48,912 nt of DNA from Rhodocyclaceae bacterium (GCA_024709955.1 JANJVS010000041.1:1-48912); one strand, 5' to 3'; counted from the stretch's first letter, positions 16,850-27,500 are shown. Notes: generated by a model not told the origin, from the sequence alone. Program-made: numbers and translations.

Positions 16850-18196
16850 ATGGGAGATGCGGATAACGCGGCATTGACCGATGCGCGGCTGGTGGCTTGG
16901 GTCCGCCAGGCCGCGCCCTACATCCACGCCTTCCGCGGCCGGCCCTTCGTCATCGCCTTCGGCGGCGAGGTCTTGCCGCTCGGCGTGGCCCAGGCGCTGA
17001 TCCACGACATCGCCCTGCTCGACAGCATGGGCATCCACCTCGTGCTGGTGCATGGCGCGCGCCCCCAGATCGACGCGGAGATGAAGAGCCGTGGCCTGGA
17101 GCCGCGCTTCCATAACGGCCTGCGCGTCACCGACGCCGAGACCCTGGAGTGCGTCAAGCGCGCCATGGGCGTGACGCGCATCGAAATCGAGGCGCTGCTC
17201 TCGCAGGGACTGCCGAACACGCCGCTGGCCGGCGCCTTCCTGCGCGTCACCGGCGGCAACTTCGTTTCCGCCAAGCCGGTGGGCGTGGTCGATGGCGTGG
17301 ACTTCCAGTTCACCGGCGCCGTGCGCAAGGTGGAGGCCGACGAGATCCGTGCCGACCTGGCGCAGGAAAACGTGGTGCTGATCACGCCGATCGCCGCCTC
17401 GCCTTCGGGCGAGATTTTCAACCTCGCCTGGGAAGAGGTGGCGGAGGCGGTGGCGGTCGCCATCAAGGCGGACAAGCTGATCTACCTCTGCGACGCGCCC
17501 GGGGTGCTCGACCGCAAGGGCGCGCATGTCCATGCCCTGACCGTCGAGGAGGGGGAACAGTTGCTGGCCAAGCGGGTCGCGCAGGCGCCGGAGGTGGCGC
17601 GCGTGCTGCCCGGCGCGGTGCGCGCCTGCCGCGCCGGCGTCGGCCGCGTGCATTTCCTCGACCGCGGCCGCGACGGCGCGATGCTCATGGAGCTGTTCAC
17701 CCGCGATGGCGTCGGCACCGTCATGACCCAGGCGCCGTTGGCGCGCCTGCGCGAGGCCACCCCCGAGGACGTCGGCGCGGTACTGGCCCTGATCGCGCCG
17801 CTGGAGGCCGACGGTACCCTGGTCAAGCGCGGCCGCGAACGGCTGGAAATGGAAATCGGCCGCTTCTCCCTGCTCGACCACGATGGCGTGGTGGTTGGTT
17901 GCGCCGCGCTATACCCGCTCAGCCGCGTCGCCGGCGAGCCGGCGGCGGCGGAGTTGGCCTGCCTGGCGGTGATGCCCGAATATCGTCGCGCCGGCTATGG
18001 CGATCAGCTGCGGCGCCACATCGAGGTGCGCGCCAAGGCGCAGAAGATCAAGCGCCTGTGCGTGCTGACCACGCGCACGGCCCACTGGTTCGTCGAGCGC
18101 GGCTATGTGGAGGCGGGATTGGAGGCGCTGCCGAAGGCGCGGCGCGAGTTGTACAACTACCAGCGCCGTTCGAAGGTGCTGGTGAAGAACCTGTGA
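16850..18196 (+). CDS. argA: Amino-acid N-acetyltransferase (N-acetylglutamate synthase)
   Basis: AAK-like N-terminus (FVIAFGGEVLPLGVAQALIHDIALLDSMGIHLVLVHGARPQI) fused to GNAT (LACLAVMPEYRRAGYGDQL). Confidence 0.93.
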   Translation: MGDADNAALTDARLVAWVRQAAPYIHAFRGRPFVIAFGGEVLPLGVAQALIHDIALLDSMGIHLVLVHGARPQIDAEMKSRGLEPRFHNGLRVTDAETLECVKRAMGVTRIEIEALLSQGLPNTPLAGAFLRVTGGNFVSAKPVGVVDGVDFQFTGAVRKVEADEIRADLAQENVVLITPIAASPSGEIFNLAWEEVAEAVAVAIKADKLIYLCDAPGVLDRKGAHVHALTVEEGEQLLAKRVAQAPEVARVLPGAVRACRAGVGRVHFLDRGRDGAMLMELFTRDGVGTVMTQAPLARLREATPEDVGAVLALIAPLEADGTLVKRGRERLEMEIGRFSLLDHDGVVVGCAALYPLSRVAGEPAAAELACLAVMPEYRRAGYGDQLRRHIEVRAKAQKIKRLCVLTTRTAHWFVERGYVEAGLEALPKARRELYNYQRRSKVLVKNL

Positions 18197-18208
18197 GATG
18201 GCGAGAGA

Positions 18209-18667
18209 ATGAGCGAAAAGATTGCCGACCTGCTGGATGGCCTGGATCTGTTCAAGGATTTCTCCTACCCGGAGTTGCGCACGGTCGCCAATTATCTGAG
18301 CTACCACCAGGTCGGGAAGGGAGCGGTGGTGTTCAACGAGGGCGATGCCGGCAATTACATGCTGATCCTCGTCGAGGGCAGCCTGGCGGTCTACAAGGGC
18401 GGCGAGGCCGGCCACCACCTGTTGTCCTATGAGGGGCGCGGCCGCGTCGTCGGCGAGATGGCGCTGATCGACCACGAACGGCGCTCGGCGACCTGCACCG
18501 CCCACACCGACTGCGAGCTGATGACCCTCGCGACGGAGGGCCTGGATCGCATGGCCCAGGAGTATCCCGGCCTGGCCTACCGCTTCATGTTCGCTCTCGC
18601 ACGCCTGCTGTCGCGCCGCCTGCGGCGCACCTCGGGCATGCTGGTCGAGTACCTGAGCGACGTCTAG
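18209..18667 (+). CDS. Stand-alone cyclic nucleotide-binding domain protein
   Basis: MSEKIADLLDGLDLFKDFSYPELRTVANYLSYHQVGKGAVVFNEGDAGNYMLILVEGSLAVYKGG...; no HTH. Confidence 0.85.
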   Translation: MSEKIADLLDGLDLFKDFSYPELRTVANYLSYHQVGKGAVVFNEGDAGNYMLILVEGSLAVYKGGEAGHHLLSYEGRGRVVGEMALIDHERRSATCTAHTDCELMTLATEGLDRMAQEYPGLAYRFMFALARLLSRRLRRTSGMLVEYLSDV

Positions 18668-18724
18668 GCATGGGCTCCGTGCCGAGCCTGTAGAATTCCA
18701 CCTTTACCCCATAAAGGAGTCCCC

Positions 18725-18997
18725 ATGGCAAGAATGGTCAATTGCGTCAAGCTCGGCCGCGAAGCGGACGGTCTCGACTTTCCTCCGATGCCCGGCGAAC
18801 TGGGCAAGCGCATTTTCGAAAACGTCTCGAAGGAAGCCTGGCAGCAGTGGATCCGCCTGCAGACGATGATCATCAACGAGAACCGTCTGAACCTCGCCGA
18901 TGCCCAGCACCGCAAGTATCTGGCCGAGCAGGTCGAGAAGCACTTCTTCGGGGAAGGAGTGGCGCAGGTGCAGGGGTACGTTCCGCCGCGCTCCTGA
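18725..18997 (+). CDS. yggX: Probable Fe(2+)-trafficking protein YggX
   Basis: [57 protein letters not shown]. Confidence 0.97.
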   Translation: MARMVNCVKLGREADGLDFPPMPGELGKRIFENVSKEAWQQWIRLQTMIINENRLNLADAQHRKYLAEQVEKHFFGEGVAQVQGYVPPRS

Positions 18998-19015
18998 ACG
19001 GCACGGCCGATGCGG

Positions 19016-19051
19016 AATGAAAACGGCCGCCCGCGGGCGGCCGTTTTCATT
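19016..19051. terminator. Bidirectional terminator between convergent yggX and phoU
   Basis: 36-bp perfect palindrome AATGAAAACGGCCGCCCG/CGGGCGGCCGTTTTCATT. Confidence 0.92.
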
Positions 19052-19066
19052 TGACCGAGCCGGGGC

Positions 19067-19771
19067 TCAGTCGCGCTTGGCCACCTCGCGCTCCAGGTCT
19101 TCCAGGCCGAGGTGGCGCACATCGCGACCCTTTTCCATATAGACCACGTATTCCGAGATGTTCTTGGCGTGGTCGCCGATGCGCTCGATCGACTTGGCGA
19201 TGAACAACAGTTCGAGGGCGCGCGAGATGGTGCGCGGATCCTCGATCATGAAGGTGATGAGCTGGCGCATCGCCGCCTTGAACTCGGCATCGACCTCCTT
19301 GTCGCGCCGTACCACCTCGGTGGCCACCGACGAGTCGGAGCGGGCGAATGCGTCGAGGGCCTGGCGCAGCATGGCGACGACGATGTCGGCGACGTGGCGC
19401 AGCTCGATCTTCGGCACGAAATTGACGTCGCTGGTATGCATGGCGCGCGCCTGCTTGGCGATTTTTTTCGCTTCGTCGCCGATGCGCTCCAGGTCGGTGA
19501 TGGTCTTGATGACCGTCATGATCATGCGCAGGTCGATGGCGGCGGGCTGGCGCTTGGCGATGATGTGCGCGCAGGCCTCGTCGAGATCGACCTCCATGCG
19601 ATTGACGTCGTGGTCGGTGTTGATCACCTGCTCGCAAAGAATCAGGTCGCCCTCGGCCAGGGCCTCCATGGAGCGGATGATCTGGCGCTCGACCAGGCCG
19701 CCCAGTTGCAGCACCTTGCTGCGGATCTGCTCCAGCTCGGTGTCGAACTGCTTGAGGGTGTGCTCGGCCAT
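19067..19771 (-). CDS. phoU: Phosphate transport system regulatory protein PhoU
   Basis: MAEHTLKQFDTELEQIRSKVLQLGGLVERQIIRSMEALAEGD...RIGDHAKNISEYVVYMEKG. Confidence 0.95.
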   Translation of the reverse strand: MAEHTLKQFDTELEQIRSKVLQLGGLVERQIIRSMEALAEGDLILCEQVINTDHDVNRMEVDLDEACAHIIAKRQPAAIDLRMIMTVIKTITDLERIGDEAKKIAKQARAMHTSDVNFVPKIELRHVADIVVAMLRQALDAFARSDSSVATEVVRRDKEVDAEFKAAMRQLITFMIEDPRTISRALELLFIAKSIERIGDHAKNISEYVVYMEKGRDVRHLGLEDLEREVAKRD

Positions 19772-19858
19772 GCGCGGTCTCCTGGGGTATCGATGCGGAA
19801 TCGGCGGAAGTTTAAGGCGGTTGGATGACGGAATTGTTGCAGGGCGGTTAACCGCCGC

Positions 19859-20536
19859 TCACTTGCCCATCTGTCTCACACCGGCGGGAGTCGCCAGCAG
19901 CAGCAGATCGGCGCCGCGGCGCGCGAACAGGCCATTGGTGACGATGCCGACGATACCGTCGAGCGCGGTCTCGAAACCGACCGGATCGCTGATGTTGAGG
20001 CCGCGCACGTCGAGGATGACGTTGCCGTTGTCGGTGACGAAACCGGCGCGCAGCTTGGGCTGGCCGCCGAGCTTGGCGATCTGGCGCGCCACATGCTCGC
20101 GCGCCATCGGGATCACCTCCACCGGCAGCGGGAACTTGCCGAGGGTATCGACCAGCTTGCTCTCGTCGCAGACGCAGACGAACTTGTCGGCCACGGCGGC
20201 GACGATCTTCTCGCGCGTCAGCGCTCCCCCCCCGCCCTTGACCATCGCCAGCCCGCTGGTGATCTCGTCGGCGCCATCGACATACACCGGCATGCTGCTC
20301 ACCTCGTTGAGGTCGAGCACCCTGATGCCATGGCCTTCGAGGCGCATTTTCGTCGCCTCCGAGCTGGCGACGGTGGCATCGATGCGATTCTTGATGGCGG
20401 CCAGCGCATCGATGAAGAAATTCGCCGTCGAGCCGGTGCCGACGCCGATGATGGCGCCGGCGGGCACCGTGTCGGCCACATAGTCGCGCGCGGCCTTCGC
20501 CACCGCCTGCTTGAGTTCGTCCTGGGTCATGCTCAT
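19859..20536 (-). CDS. rpiA: Ribose-5-phosphate isomerase A
   Basis: [20 protein letters not shown]...[15 protein letters not shown]...[27 protein letters not shown]. Confidence 0.96.
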   Translation of the reverse strand: MSMTQDELKQAVAKAARDYVADTVPAGAIIGVGTGSTANFFIDALAAIKNRIDATVASSEATKMRLEGHGIRVLDLNEVSSMPVYVDGADEITSGLAMVKGGGGALTREKIVAAVADKFVCVCDESKLVDTLGKFPLPVEVIPMAREHVARQIAKLGGQPKLRAGFVTDNGNVILDVRGLNISDPVGFETALDGIVGIVTNGLFARRGADLLLLATPAGVRQMGK

Positions 20537-20548
20537 GTCTGCCTCCTT

Positions 20549-20577
20549 GAAAAAAAGCGCCCGGTCGCGCCGGGCTT
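20549..20577 (-). promoter_or_regulatory. Terminator-like hairpin in the rpiA leader (putative attenuator)
   Basis: Minus strand AAGCCCGG-CGCGA-CCGGGCGCTTTTTTTC immediately upstream of the rpiA RBS. Confidence 0.5.
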
Positions 20578-20695
20578 GTATTGTCATGCGGCAAAGTATA
20601 GCGCCGTCCTCGCGGCGAGAGGCGGACCTCTCGGGGAGATGACTTCGGCCGCGTACTGGCGGAGAATATGCGGGTCGCAACCGCAGGCGGGCAAC

Positions 20696-21886
20696 ATGAA
20701 CAATCGGCAATCCCTGGAAGCGCTCAAGCAGCTGGCCGTCTTGTACGTCGAGGACGAGGAAAGCATCCGCAACGAGGTCGCCTATTTCCTGTCACGGCGG
20801 GTTGGCAGGATTCTCACCGCCGCCAACGGCCGCGAGGGGCTGGATATCTATCGTTCCCAGCGCCCGGACCTGGTGCTCAGCGACATTCAGATGCCCGTCA
20901 TGGACGGGCTGGAGATGGCCGCCGAGATCAAGCGCCAGCAGCGCGAGACCCCCGTGATCCTGACCACCGCCTTCAACGACACCAATTACCTGCAAAAGGC
21001 GATCGCGCTCGGCATCGATGGCTACGTACTCAAGCCGATCGACCTCGAACAGCTGATGCAGGTGACCCTGCGCAGCGTCGATATCCTCATGCAGGCACGC
21101 GAGATCACCGCGAGCCGGGCCCAGCTGGCCGCCTATCACCGTGCCGCCGAGGAGGAACGCCAGCTGGTGGCGGGGCTGATGGCGCGCATGATGCGGCCCG
21201 AGCATCTCAAGGATCGCCAGCTGCGCCACTGGCTGCAGCCGACGGAGCTGGTGGGCGGCGACCTGGTGGCGGCGGCGCGCGGGCGCAGCAACAAGCTCTA
21301 CGTGATGCTGGCCGATTCGACCGGCCATGGCTTGCCGGCGGCGCTCAACCTGCTGCCGATCAATCACATCTTCTACAGCATGGTCAGCAAGAACCTGCCG
21401 GTTTCCCTGATGGTGGAGGAGATGAACTGGGCGGTACACGACCAGTCGCCGGCCGATCACTATGTCGCCGCGATCGTCGCCTGCATCGACGCGCGCAACC
21501 GCCTGGTCGAGGTGTGGAACGGCGGCCTGCCCGGCGCGCTGTTCATCGACGACCAGGGCGAGGTGATCCGCAGCTTCGAATCCGACAACTTCCCGCTTGG
21601 CATCCTCGACCGCACCTTCGTCGCCGAAACCGAGGTGTTCCAGTGGTCGGGCCACGGACGCCTGGTGGTGTATTCCGATGGCCTGGAGGATGCGGAGGAC
21701 GAGAGCGGACGCGCCTTCGGCCGCGAGGGCATCGTCGCGGCATTGCGGGCCGTGCCGCCGGAAAGGCAGTTCGACTCCGTGGTCAAGGGGGTGCGTGCCC
21801 ATCTCGCTGGCCGCCACGCCTTCGACGACATGACGCTGCTGATGGTGGAGAACTCGGGCGCGGTGGAGTCGGCGAAGAGCGCCTGA
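20696..21886 (+). CDS. Response regulator with PP2C/SpoIIE-type phosphatase output domain
   Basis: Receiver ([36 protein letters not shown]) plus SpoIIE-like [38 protein letters not shown]. Confidence 0.9.
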   Translation: MNNRQSLEALKQLAVLYVEDEESIRNEVAYFLSRRVGRILTAANGREGLDIYRSQRPDLVLSDIQMPVMDGLEMAAEIKRQQRETPVILTTAFNDTNYLQKAIALGIDGYVLKPIDLEQLMQVTLRSVDILMQAREITASRAQLAAYHRAAEEERQLVAGLMARMMRPEHLKDRQLRHWLQPTELVGGDLVAAARGRSNKLYVMLADSTGHGLPAALNLLPINHIFYSMVSKNLPVSLMVEEMNWAVHDQSPADHYVAAIVACIDARNRLVEVWNGGLPGALFIDDQGEVIRSFESDNFPLGILDRTFVAETEVFQWSGHGRLVVYSDGLEDAEDESGRAFGREGIVAALRAVPPERQFDSVVKGVRAHLAGRHAFDDMTLLMVENSGAVESAKSA

Positions 21887-21926
21887 CGGGATGGTCTGGC
21901 TGGGCCGCCGCTGGCAGGCGGAGGGT

Positions 21927-22634
21927 TCAGGGCATGCGTGGGCGGAAAACCTCGTCGTAGCGCGTCAGGTCCGGCATGGGCAGCGCCGGGCGGCTTGGCA
22001 GGCAGGCGAGTTCCCCGGCGAGCCGGGCGAGGATGGCGCTACGCTGGTCCGCTTCCAGGTAGGGCACGTGATAGGCGAAGAAGGGCTGCAGCACCTCGAA
22101 GCCGCAGTAGCCGAGGGTACCTTGCAACAGCGGGCGCAGCATGCCGTCCAGTTCGCCATGGAGCGCGCCGGGACCGAACATGTGTTCGCGGCCGCCGAGG
22201 GATGCGACCACCAGCGCGCGCTTGCCCGCCATGCCGCCCTGGGCGTAAATGCGCTTCCCGCCGTAGAACACGCCGGAAAGGAACACCCGGTCGATCCAGC
22301 CCTTGAGCAGCGCCGGCACGGAAAACCAGAAGATCGGGAACACGAGCACCAGCAGGTCGGCGCGCAAGACGGCTTCCATCTCGCGCCGGATGTCCGGCGC
22401 CAACTGATTCGCCGCGACGGCATGGCGCTGTTCGAGTGCGTAGTTGAGATAGTCGGGATCCTGTCGGACGGGGAAGTCGCTGGCGCGGACGACGGGGTCG
22501 AAACCGCAGGCGTGGAGGTCCGACAGCGTGACTTCCCAGCCCTGGGCGGCCAGGTTGTCCCGCACCGTGTCGCGCAGGGCGGCGACGAATGAGCGCGGCT
22601 CGGGATGTACGTAAACGATGTGGGCGACGGGCAT
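21927..22634 (-). CDS. NAD(P)H dehydrogenase (quinone)-type flavodoxin-fold oxidoreductase
   Basis: MPVAHIVYVHPEPRSFVAALRDTVRDNLAAQGWEVTLSDLHACGFDPVV...LLVLVFPIFWFSVPALLKGWIDRVF. Confidence 0.88.
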   Translation of the reverse strand: MPVAHIVYVHPEPRSFVAALRDTVRDNLAAQGWEVTLSDLHACGFDPVVRASDFPVRQDPDYLNYALEQRHAVAANQLAPDIRREMEAVLRADLLVLVFPIFWFSVPALLKGWIDRVFLSGVFYGGKRIYAQGGMAGKRALVVASLGGREHMFGPGALHGELDGMLRPLLQGTLGYCGFEVLQPFFAYHVPYLEADQRSAILARLAGELACLPSRPALPMPDLTRYDEVFRPRMP

Positions 22635-22735
22635 GGCGGGGCTCCGAAGATGACTCCGTGCCGTTATAGTCGATTACCTCGGCCCAAGGGGTTGGTAACG
22701 ACATGTAACGGCATTTGCCCGGAATGGCGCGATCG

Positions 22736-22760
22736 AGTAGACTGGACAGTCCAGTCTACT
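22736..22760. promoter_or_regulatory. 25-bp palindrome, candidate TetR operator
   Basis: AGTAGACTGGAC-A-GTCCAGTCTACT, perfect 12-bp arms, 13 bp upstream of the TetR-family ORF start. Confidence 0.8.
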
Positions 22761-22773
22761 TTTGCTTGCTCCG

Positions 22774-23418
22774 ATGTCCAGTCCCGCCGAGCTGTCCTGT
22801 GCCAGTGATTGTCGCGTGCGCCTCGTGCAGGCGGCGACGGAGGCCTTCATCGCCGAGGGCTATCACGCCAGCGTCGATCGCATTGCCGCGCGCGCCGGCG
22901 TGGCGAAGCAGACGCTCTACAACCATTTCCCGCGCAAGGCCGACCTGTTCGCCGAGGTGATCGGCCAGGCCACGGTCGAGCTGCTGGTCGCCCTGGGCGA
23001 CGATGGCGAGGACCTGCGCGAGCGTCTGACCCGCTTCGGCGTGCGCTACCGCGAAAAGCTGCTCGGTACCGCCGGCCTGGGTCTTTATCGCACCCTGGTT
23101 GCCGAAACGCCGCGCTTTCCCGAACTTGCCGCCGCCTTCTACCGCGCCGGCCCCGAACAGACCGCGAGGCGCCTGCGCGCCGTTCTGGAAGATGCGATGC
23201 GGCGCGGCGAGTTGCGCGCCGACGATCCGGGCTTCGCCACCACCCTGCTGTTGTCCATGCTGGTCGGCGTCGAACGCAGCTGCCAGCTGTTCGCCGTCGA
23301 TTCCTCGCCCGAGCCCGATCCGGCGCTGGCCGGCCGGATCGTCGATTGTTTCCTGCGCGCCTTCGCCCCCGAAGCGCCGCATACCCCACCCACCGCCGCC
23401 AGACGGAGCGCACGATGA
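22774..23418 (+). CDS. TetR/AcrR family repressor of the RND efflux operon
   Basis: RLVQAATEAFIAEGYHASVDRIAARAGVAKQTLYNHFPRKADLFAEVI HTH; directly upstream of the efflux genes. Confidence 0.92.
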   Translation: MSSPAELSCASDCRVRLVQAATEAFIAEGYHASVDRIAARAGVAKQTLYNHFPRKADLFAEVIGQATVELLVALGDDGEDLRERLTRFGVRYREKLLGTAGLGLYRTLVAETPRFPELAAAFYRAGPEQTARRLRAVLEDAMRRGELRADDPGFATTLLLSMLVGVERSCQLFAVDSSPEPDPALAGRIVDCFLRAFAPEAPHTPPTAARRSAR

Positions 23419-24566
23419 AAAACAGACTCGCCCAGGCCCTGCCGATTCTTCTGTTGTCCCTTCTCGCCGCCTGCGGTGGCGACCAGAAAGGCGCCGCCGG
23501 CGGCGCTCCCGGCGCGGCACCGCCGCCCGAGGTGGATGTGATCACGGTCGCGGCGAGCAGCACGACCATCACCCAGGACCTGCCGGGCCGCCTGCAGGCG
23601 GTGCGTTCCGCCCAGGTGCGGGCGCGCGTCGAGGGCGTGCTGGAAAAGCGTCTGTTCGTCGAGGGCAGCGATATCGCCGCCGGCACGCCGTTGTTCCAGA
23701 TCGACCCACGCACCTACCAGGCCGCCGCCGCCGCCGCCGAGGCCGATGTGGCCGCGGCCAGGGCCGTGTTCGAGCGCTACCGGCCGCTGCTCGACATCAA
23801 GGCGGTGAGCCAGCAGGAATTCGACGCGGCGGCGGCCAAGCTCAAGCAGGCCGAGGCGGCGCTCGCCAGCGCCCGGCTCAACCTCGAAAACGCCGTCCCG
23901 CCAGCGCCGATTTCCGGCCGCATCGGCCGCGCGCTGGTCACCGAGGGTGCCCTGGTCGGCAAGGGTGAGGCTACCCATCTGGCGACCATCGAACAGCTCG
24001 ATCCGATCCGTGTCGAGTTCACCCAGTCCTATTCCGACATGCTGCGCCTGCAGCAGGCGGTGAAGGCCGGCAAGCAGAAGCGCGCGGATGCCGCCGAGGT
24101 CGAACTGGTGCTGGAAGACGGCTCGCTCTACGCCGAGAAAGGCAAGCTGCAATTTGCCGATCTCGCGGTCGATCCGAACAGCGGCGCGGTGATCCTGCGC
24201 GCCGAGTTTCCGAATCCGCGGCGGGAACTGCTGCCCGGCACCTTCGTGCGTGTGCGCTTCCCGCAGGCGCAGCTCGACGACGCGATTCGCGTGCCGCAGC
24301 GCGCGGTGCTCGGCGGCGCTGCGGGGCAGAGCGTGATGACGGTGGATGCCGAAAACAAGGTGGTGCCGCGGTCGATCAGGACCGGCGCGATGGCGGGCGG
24401 CGACTTCATCGTCACCGACGGCCTCAAGGGGGGCGAACAGGTGATCGTCAATGGCCTGCAGAAGGTCAAGCCGGGCGCAACCGTGAAGCCCGTGCCCTGG
24501 ACGCCGGGAGCGCCGCTGCTGGCTGCGCTGCCCACCGCGCCGGCGCAACCTGTCGAGAAGAAGTAA
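23415..24566 (+). CDS. RND efflux periplasmic adaptor (MFP), lipoprotein
   Basis: MKNRLAQALPILLLSLLAACGGD lipobox; VRARVEGVLEKRLFVEGSDIAAGTPLFQIDPRTYQAA; PISGRIGRALVTEGALVGKGEATHLATIEQLDPI. Confidence 0.94.
   Translation: MKNRLAQALPILLLSLLAACGGDQKGAAGGAPGAAPPPEVDVITVAASSTTITQDLPGRLQAVRSAQVRARVEGVLEKRLFVEGSDIAAGTPLFQIDPRTYQAAAAAAEADVAAARAVFERYRPLLDIKAVSQQEFDAAAAKLKQAEAALASARLNLENAVPPAPISGRIGRALVTEGALVGKGEATHLATIEQLDPIRVEFTQSYSDMLRLQQAVKAGKQKRADAAEVELVLEDGSLYAEKGKLQFADLAVDPNSGAVILRAEFPNPRRELLPGTFVRVRFPQAQLDDAIRVPQRAVLGGAAGQSVMTVDAENKVVPRSIRTGAMAGGDFIVTDGLKGGEQVIVNGLQKVKPGATVKPVPWTPGAPLLAALPTAPAQPVEKK
23892..23915 (-). repeat. 26-bp dispersed repeat, copy 4 (inside the MFP gene; encodes AVPPAPIS)
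   Basis: Reverse complement GGAAATCGGCGCTGGCGGGACGGC; weaker than the others. Confidence 0.5.
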
Positions 24567-24569
24567 GCC

Positions 24570-27500
24570 ATGTTGCCCAGATTCTTCATCGACCGGCCGA
24601 TCTTTGCCTGGGTTATCGCCATCATCATCGTGCTGGGCGGCTACCTCTCGCTGCGCCAGTTGCCCGTGGCCAGTTATCCGGCGGTCGCACCGCCGGCGCT
24701 GTCCATCAACATCAGCTATCCCGGCGCCTCCGCGAAGGTGATCGAGGAGACTGCGGTAGCCCTGATCGAGCAGGAACTGAACGGCATCGAGAATCTGCTC
24801 TACATGGAGTCGGCCTCCGAGCAGAACCTCGGCACGATCACGCTGACCTTCCAGGCCGGCACCAACCTCGACCTCGCGTCGGTGGAGACGCAGAACCGCA
24901 TCAAGCGCGCCGAGCCGCGCCTGCCGGAGGAAGTGCGCCGTCTCGGCCTGCCGGTGCTCAAGTCGGCGCGCAACTTCCTGATGGTGATTTCGCTGTTCTC
25001 GCCGGACAAGACGCTGGACAGCGTGGCGCTGGGTAGCTACGCGGCCGCCAACGTGATGGAAAGCCTGCGGCGCACGCCGGGCGTGGGCGAGGCCATCCTG
25101 TTCGGCACGGAATACTCGATGCGCATCTGGCTGAAGCCCGAGCGCCTCCAGTCCTTCGGCCTGACGCCGGCCGATGTTTCCAAGGCGGTGCGCGCGCAGA
25201 ACGCGCAGATCGCGACCGGCGAGCTCGGCCAGATCCCCGCCGTGCCGGGGCAGGAGTATGCCGCGACCATCATCACGCAGGGGCGCCTGAACACGCCGGA
25301 AGAGTTCGGCAACATCATCATCCGCAGCGACGGACGTGGCGCCACCGTGCGCGTGAAGGACGTCGCCCGCGTCGAACTCGGCGCCCAGGACTACAACGTC
25401 ACCGCGCGCGTCGACGGCCAGCCCAACGCCGCCATGGCGATCCGTCTGGCGCCGGGCGCCAACGCGCTCGATACCGCCAAGGCGGTCAACGCCAAGATGG
25501 CCGAGCTGGCGAAGTATTTTCCGCCGGGCATCGACTGGATGGTGCCCTACGACACCTCGACCTTCGTCGACACCTCCATCCGCGAGGTGGTGAAGACGCT
25601 GATCGAGGCGATGATCCTCGTCGTGCTGGTGATGTACCTGTTCCTCGAGAACGTCCGCGCCACCTTCATTCCGACCATCGTCGTGCCGGTGGCGCTGTTC
25701 GGTGCGCTGACGGGCCTGTATTTCTTCGGCTACTCGATCAACGTGCTGACGCTGTTCGCCATGGTGCTCGCCATCGCCATCGTCGTGGACGACGCGATCG
25801 TCGTGGTCGAGAACGTCGAGCGCATCATGAGCGAGGAGGGCCTGCATCCGCGCGAGGCGACCATCAAGGCGATGGGGCAGATCGTCAATGCCATCATCGC
25901 CATCACCGTGGTGCTGTCGGCGGTGTTCGTGCCGATGATCTTCTTCGGCGGCTCGGTCGGCGCCATCTATCGCCAGTTCGCGGTGACGCTGATCCTGACC
26001 ATGGGTTTTTCGGCGCTGATGGCGCTGACGCTGACCCCGGCGCTGTGCGCGACGCTGCTCAAGCACGAGGCCGGCAAGGACGACGTCCTGCCGTCCACCG
26101 GTTTCTTCGGCTGGTGGAACCGTTTCTTCGCCGCGACGGTGAAGCGTTACATCGGCACCACGCGCCGCATGCTCGGCAAGCCGGGACGCTGGCTGCTGGT
26201 CTATGCGACCATCTTCGCCGCGACCGGCTGGCTGTTCGCCAAGCTGCCGGGCAGCTTCCTGCCCAGCGAGGACCAGGGCTACTTCCTCAGCATCGTGCAG
26301 TTGCCTTCCGGCGCGACGCGCGAACGCACGCTCGAAGTGCTCGGCACCATCGAGCAGCATTACATGAAGCAGCCGGAAGTGGCGCACGTCATCGGCGTCG
26401 CCGGCTTCTCGTTCTTCGGCCGTGGCCAGAACGCCGCGATCACCTTCGTCCGCCTCAAGAGCTGGGACGAGCGGCCGAACAAGGAAAACAACGTCGATTC
26501 GGTCGTCCAGCGCGCCAACATGGCCTTCTTCCGCATCAAGCAGGCGATGATTTTCGCCATCAATGTGCCGCCGATTCCGGAGCTGGCGGCGGTTGGCGGC
26601 TTCGACCTGCGCTTGCAGGACCGGGGCGGGCTGGGGCGCGACCAGTTGCTCGAAGCGCGCAACATGGCGCTGGGCCTGGCGGCGCAGCATCCGGCGCTGG
26701 CTGGCGTGCGCCCCGAGGGACAGGAGGCGGGGCCGCAGGTCTATCTCGACATCGACCGTCCGAAGGCACGCGCGCTCGGCGTCGACCTCGGCGAACTCAA
26801 CGACACCTTGCAGGCGACGCTGGGGACCGCCTACATCAACGATTTCGTGCGCCAGGGCCGCATCCTGCGCGTGCAGATGCAGGCCGACGCCGACCTGCGG
26901 CGCACGCCGGAAGACCTCCTGCGCCTGCCGATCAAGAACGGCCGTGGCGACATGATTCCGCTCGCCGAGATCGCGACGGCGAAATGGATCGTCGGCGCCC
27001 CGAAGCTGGATCGCTACAACGGCCTGCCGTCGATGAAGCTGGCCGGCGGCCCGGCGCCGGGACGTTCGAGCGGCGACGCGATGAGCGCGATGGAGGAGAT
27101 CGCCGCCAAGTTGCCGCCGGGCATCGGCTTCGAATGGTCGGGCAGTTCCTTCGAGGAACGCCTGTCCGGCAGCCAGGCACCCTTCCTGTTCGCCGTGTCG
27201 CTGATCGTCGTCTTCCTCTGCCTGGCCGCGCTCTACGAGAGCTGGTCGATCCCGTTCGCGGTGATGCTGGTGGTGCCGCTCGGCATCTTCGGCGCGGTGC
27301 TGGCGGTGACCATGCGCGGCCTGCCCAACGACGTCTATTTCAAGGTCGGCCTGATCGCCATCATCGGCCTCTCGGCGAAGAACGCGATCCTGATCATCGA
27401 GTTCGCGCGCGAACTGCAGGAGCAGGGCAAGGAGCTCGTCGAGGCGACGCTCGAAGCCTGCCGCCTGCGCTTCCGACCGATCCTGATGACCTCGATCGCC

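Noticed and set aside
15284-17881. 865-aa minus-strand ORF opposite the polyphosphate phosphotransferase and argA
   Set aside because: Shadow ORF produced by GC-rich codon usage on the real strand.
20355-20385. GGCGACGGTGGCATC in rpiA resembling the repeat 3' half
   Set aside because: Encodes the conserved Rpi[10 protein letters not shown] region on the opposite strand and lacks the AAAGTCGGCGC half.
20093-21886. 597-aa version of the response-regulator ORF starting at 20093
   Set aside because: N-terminal extension is antisense to rpiA; the domain begins at the ATG at 20696.
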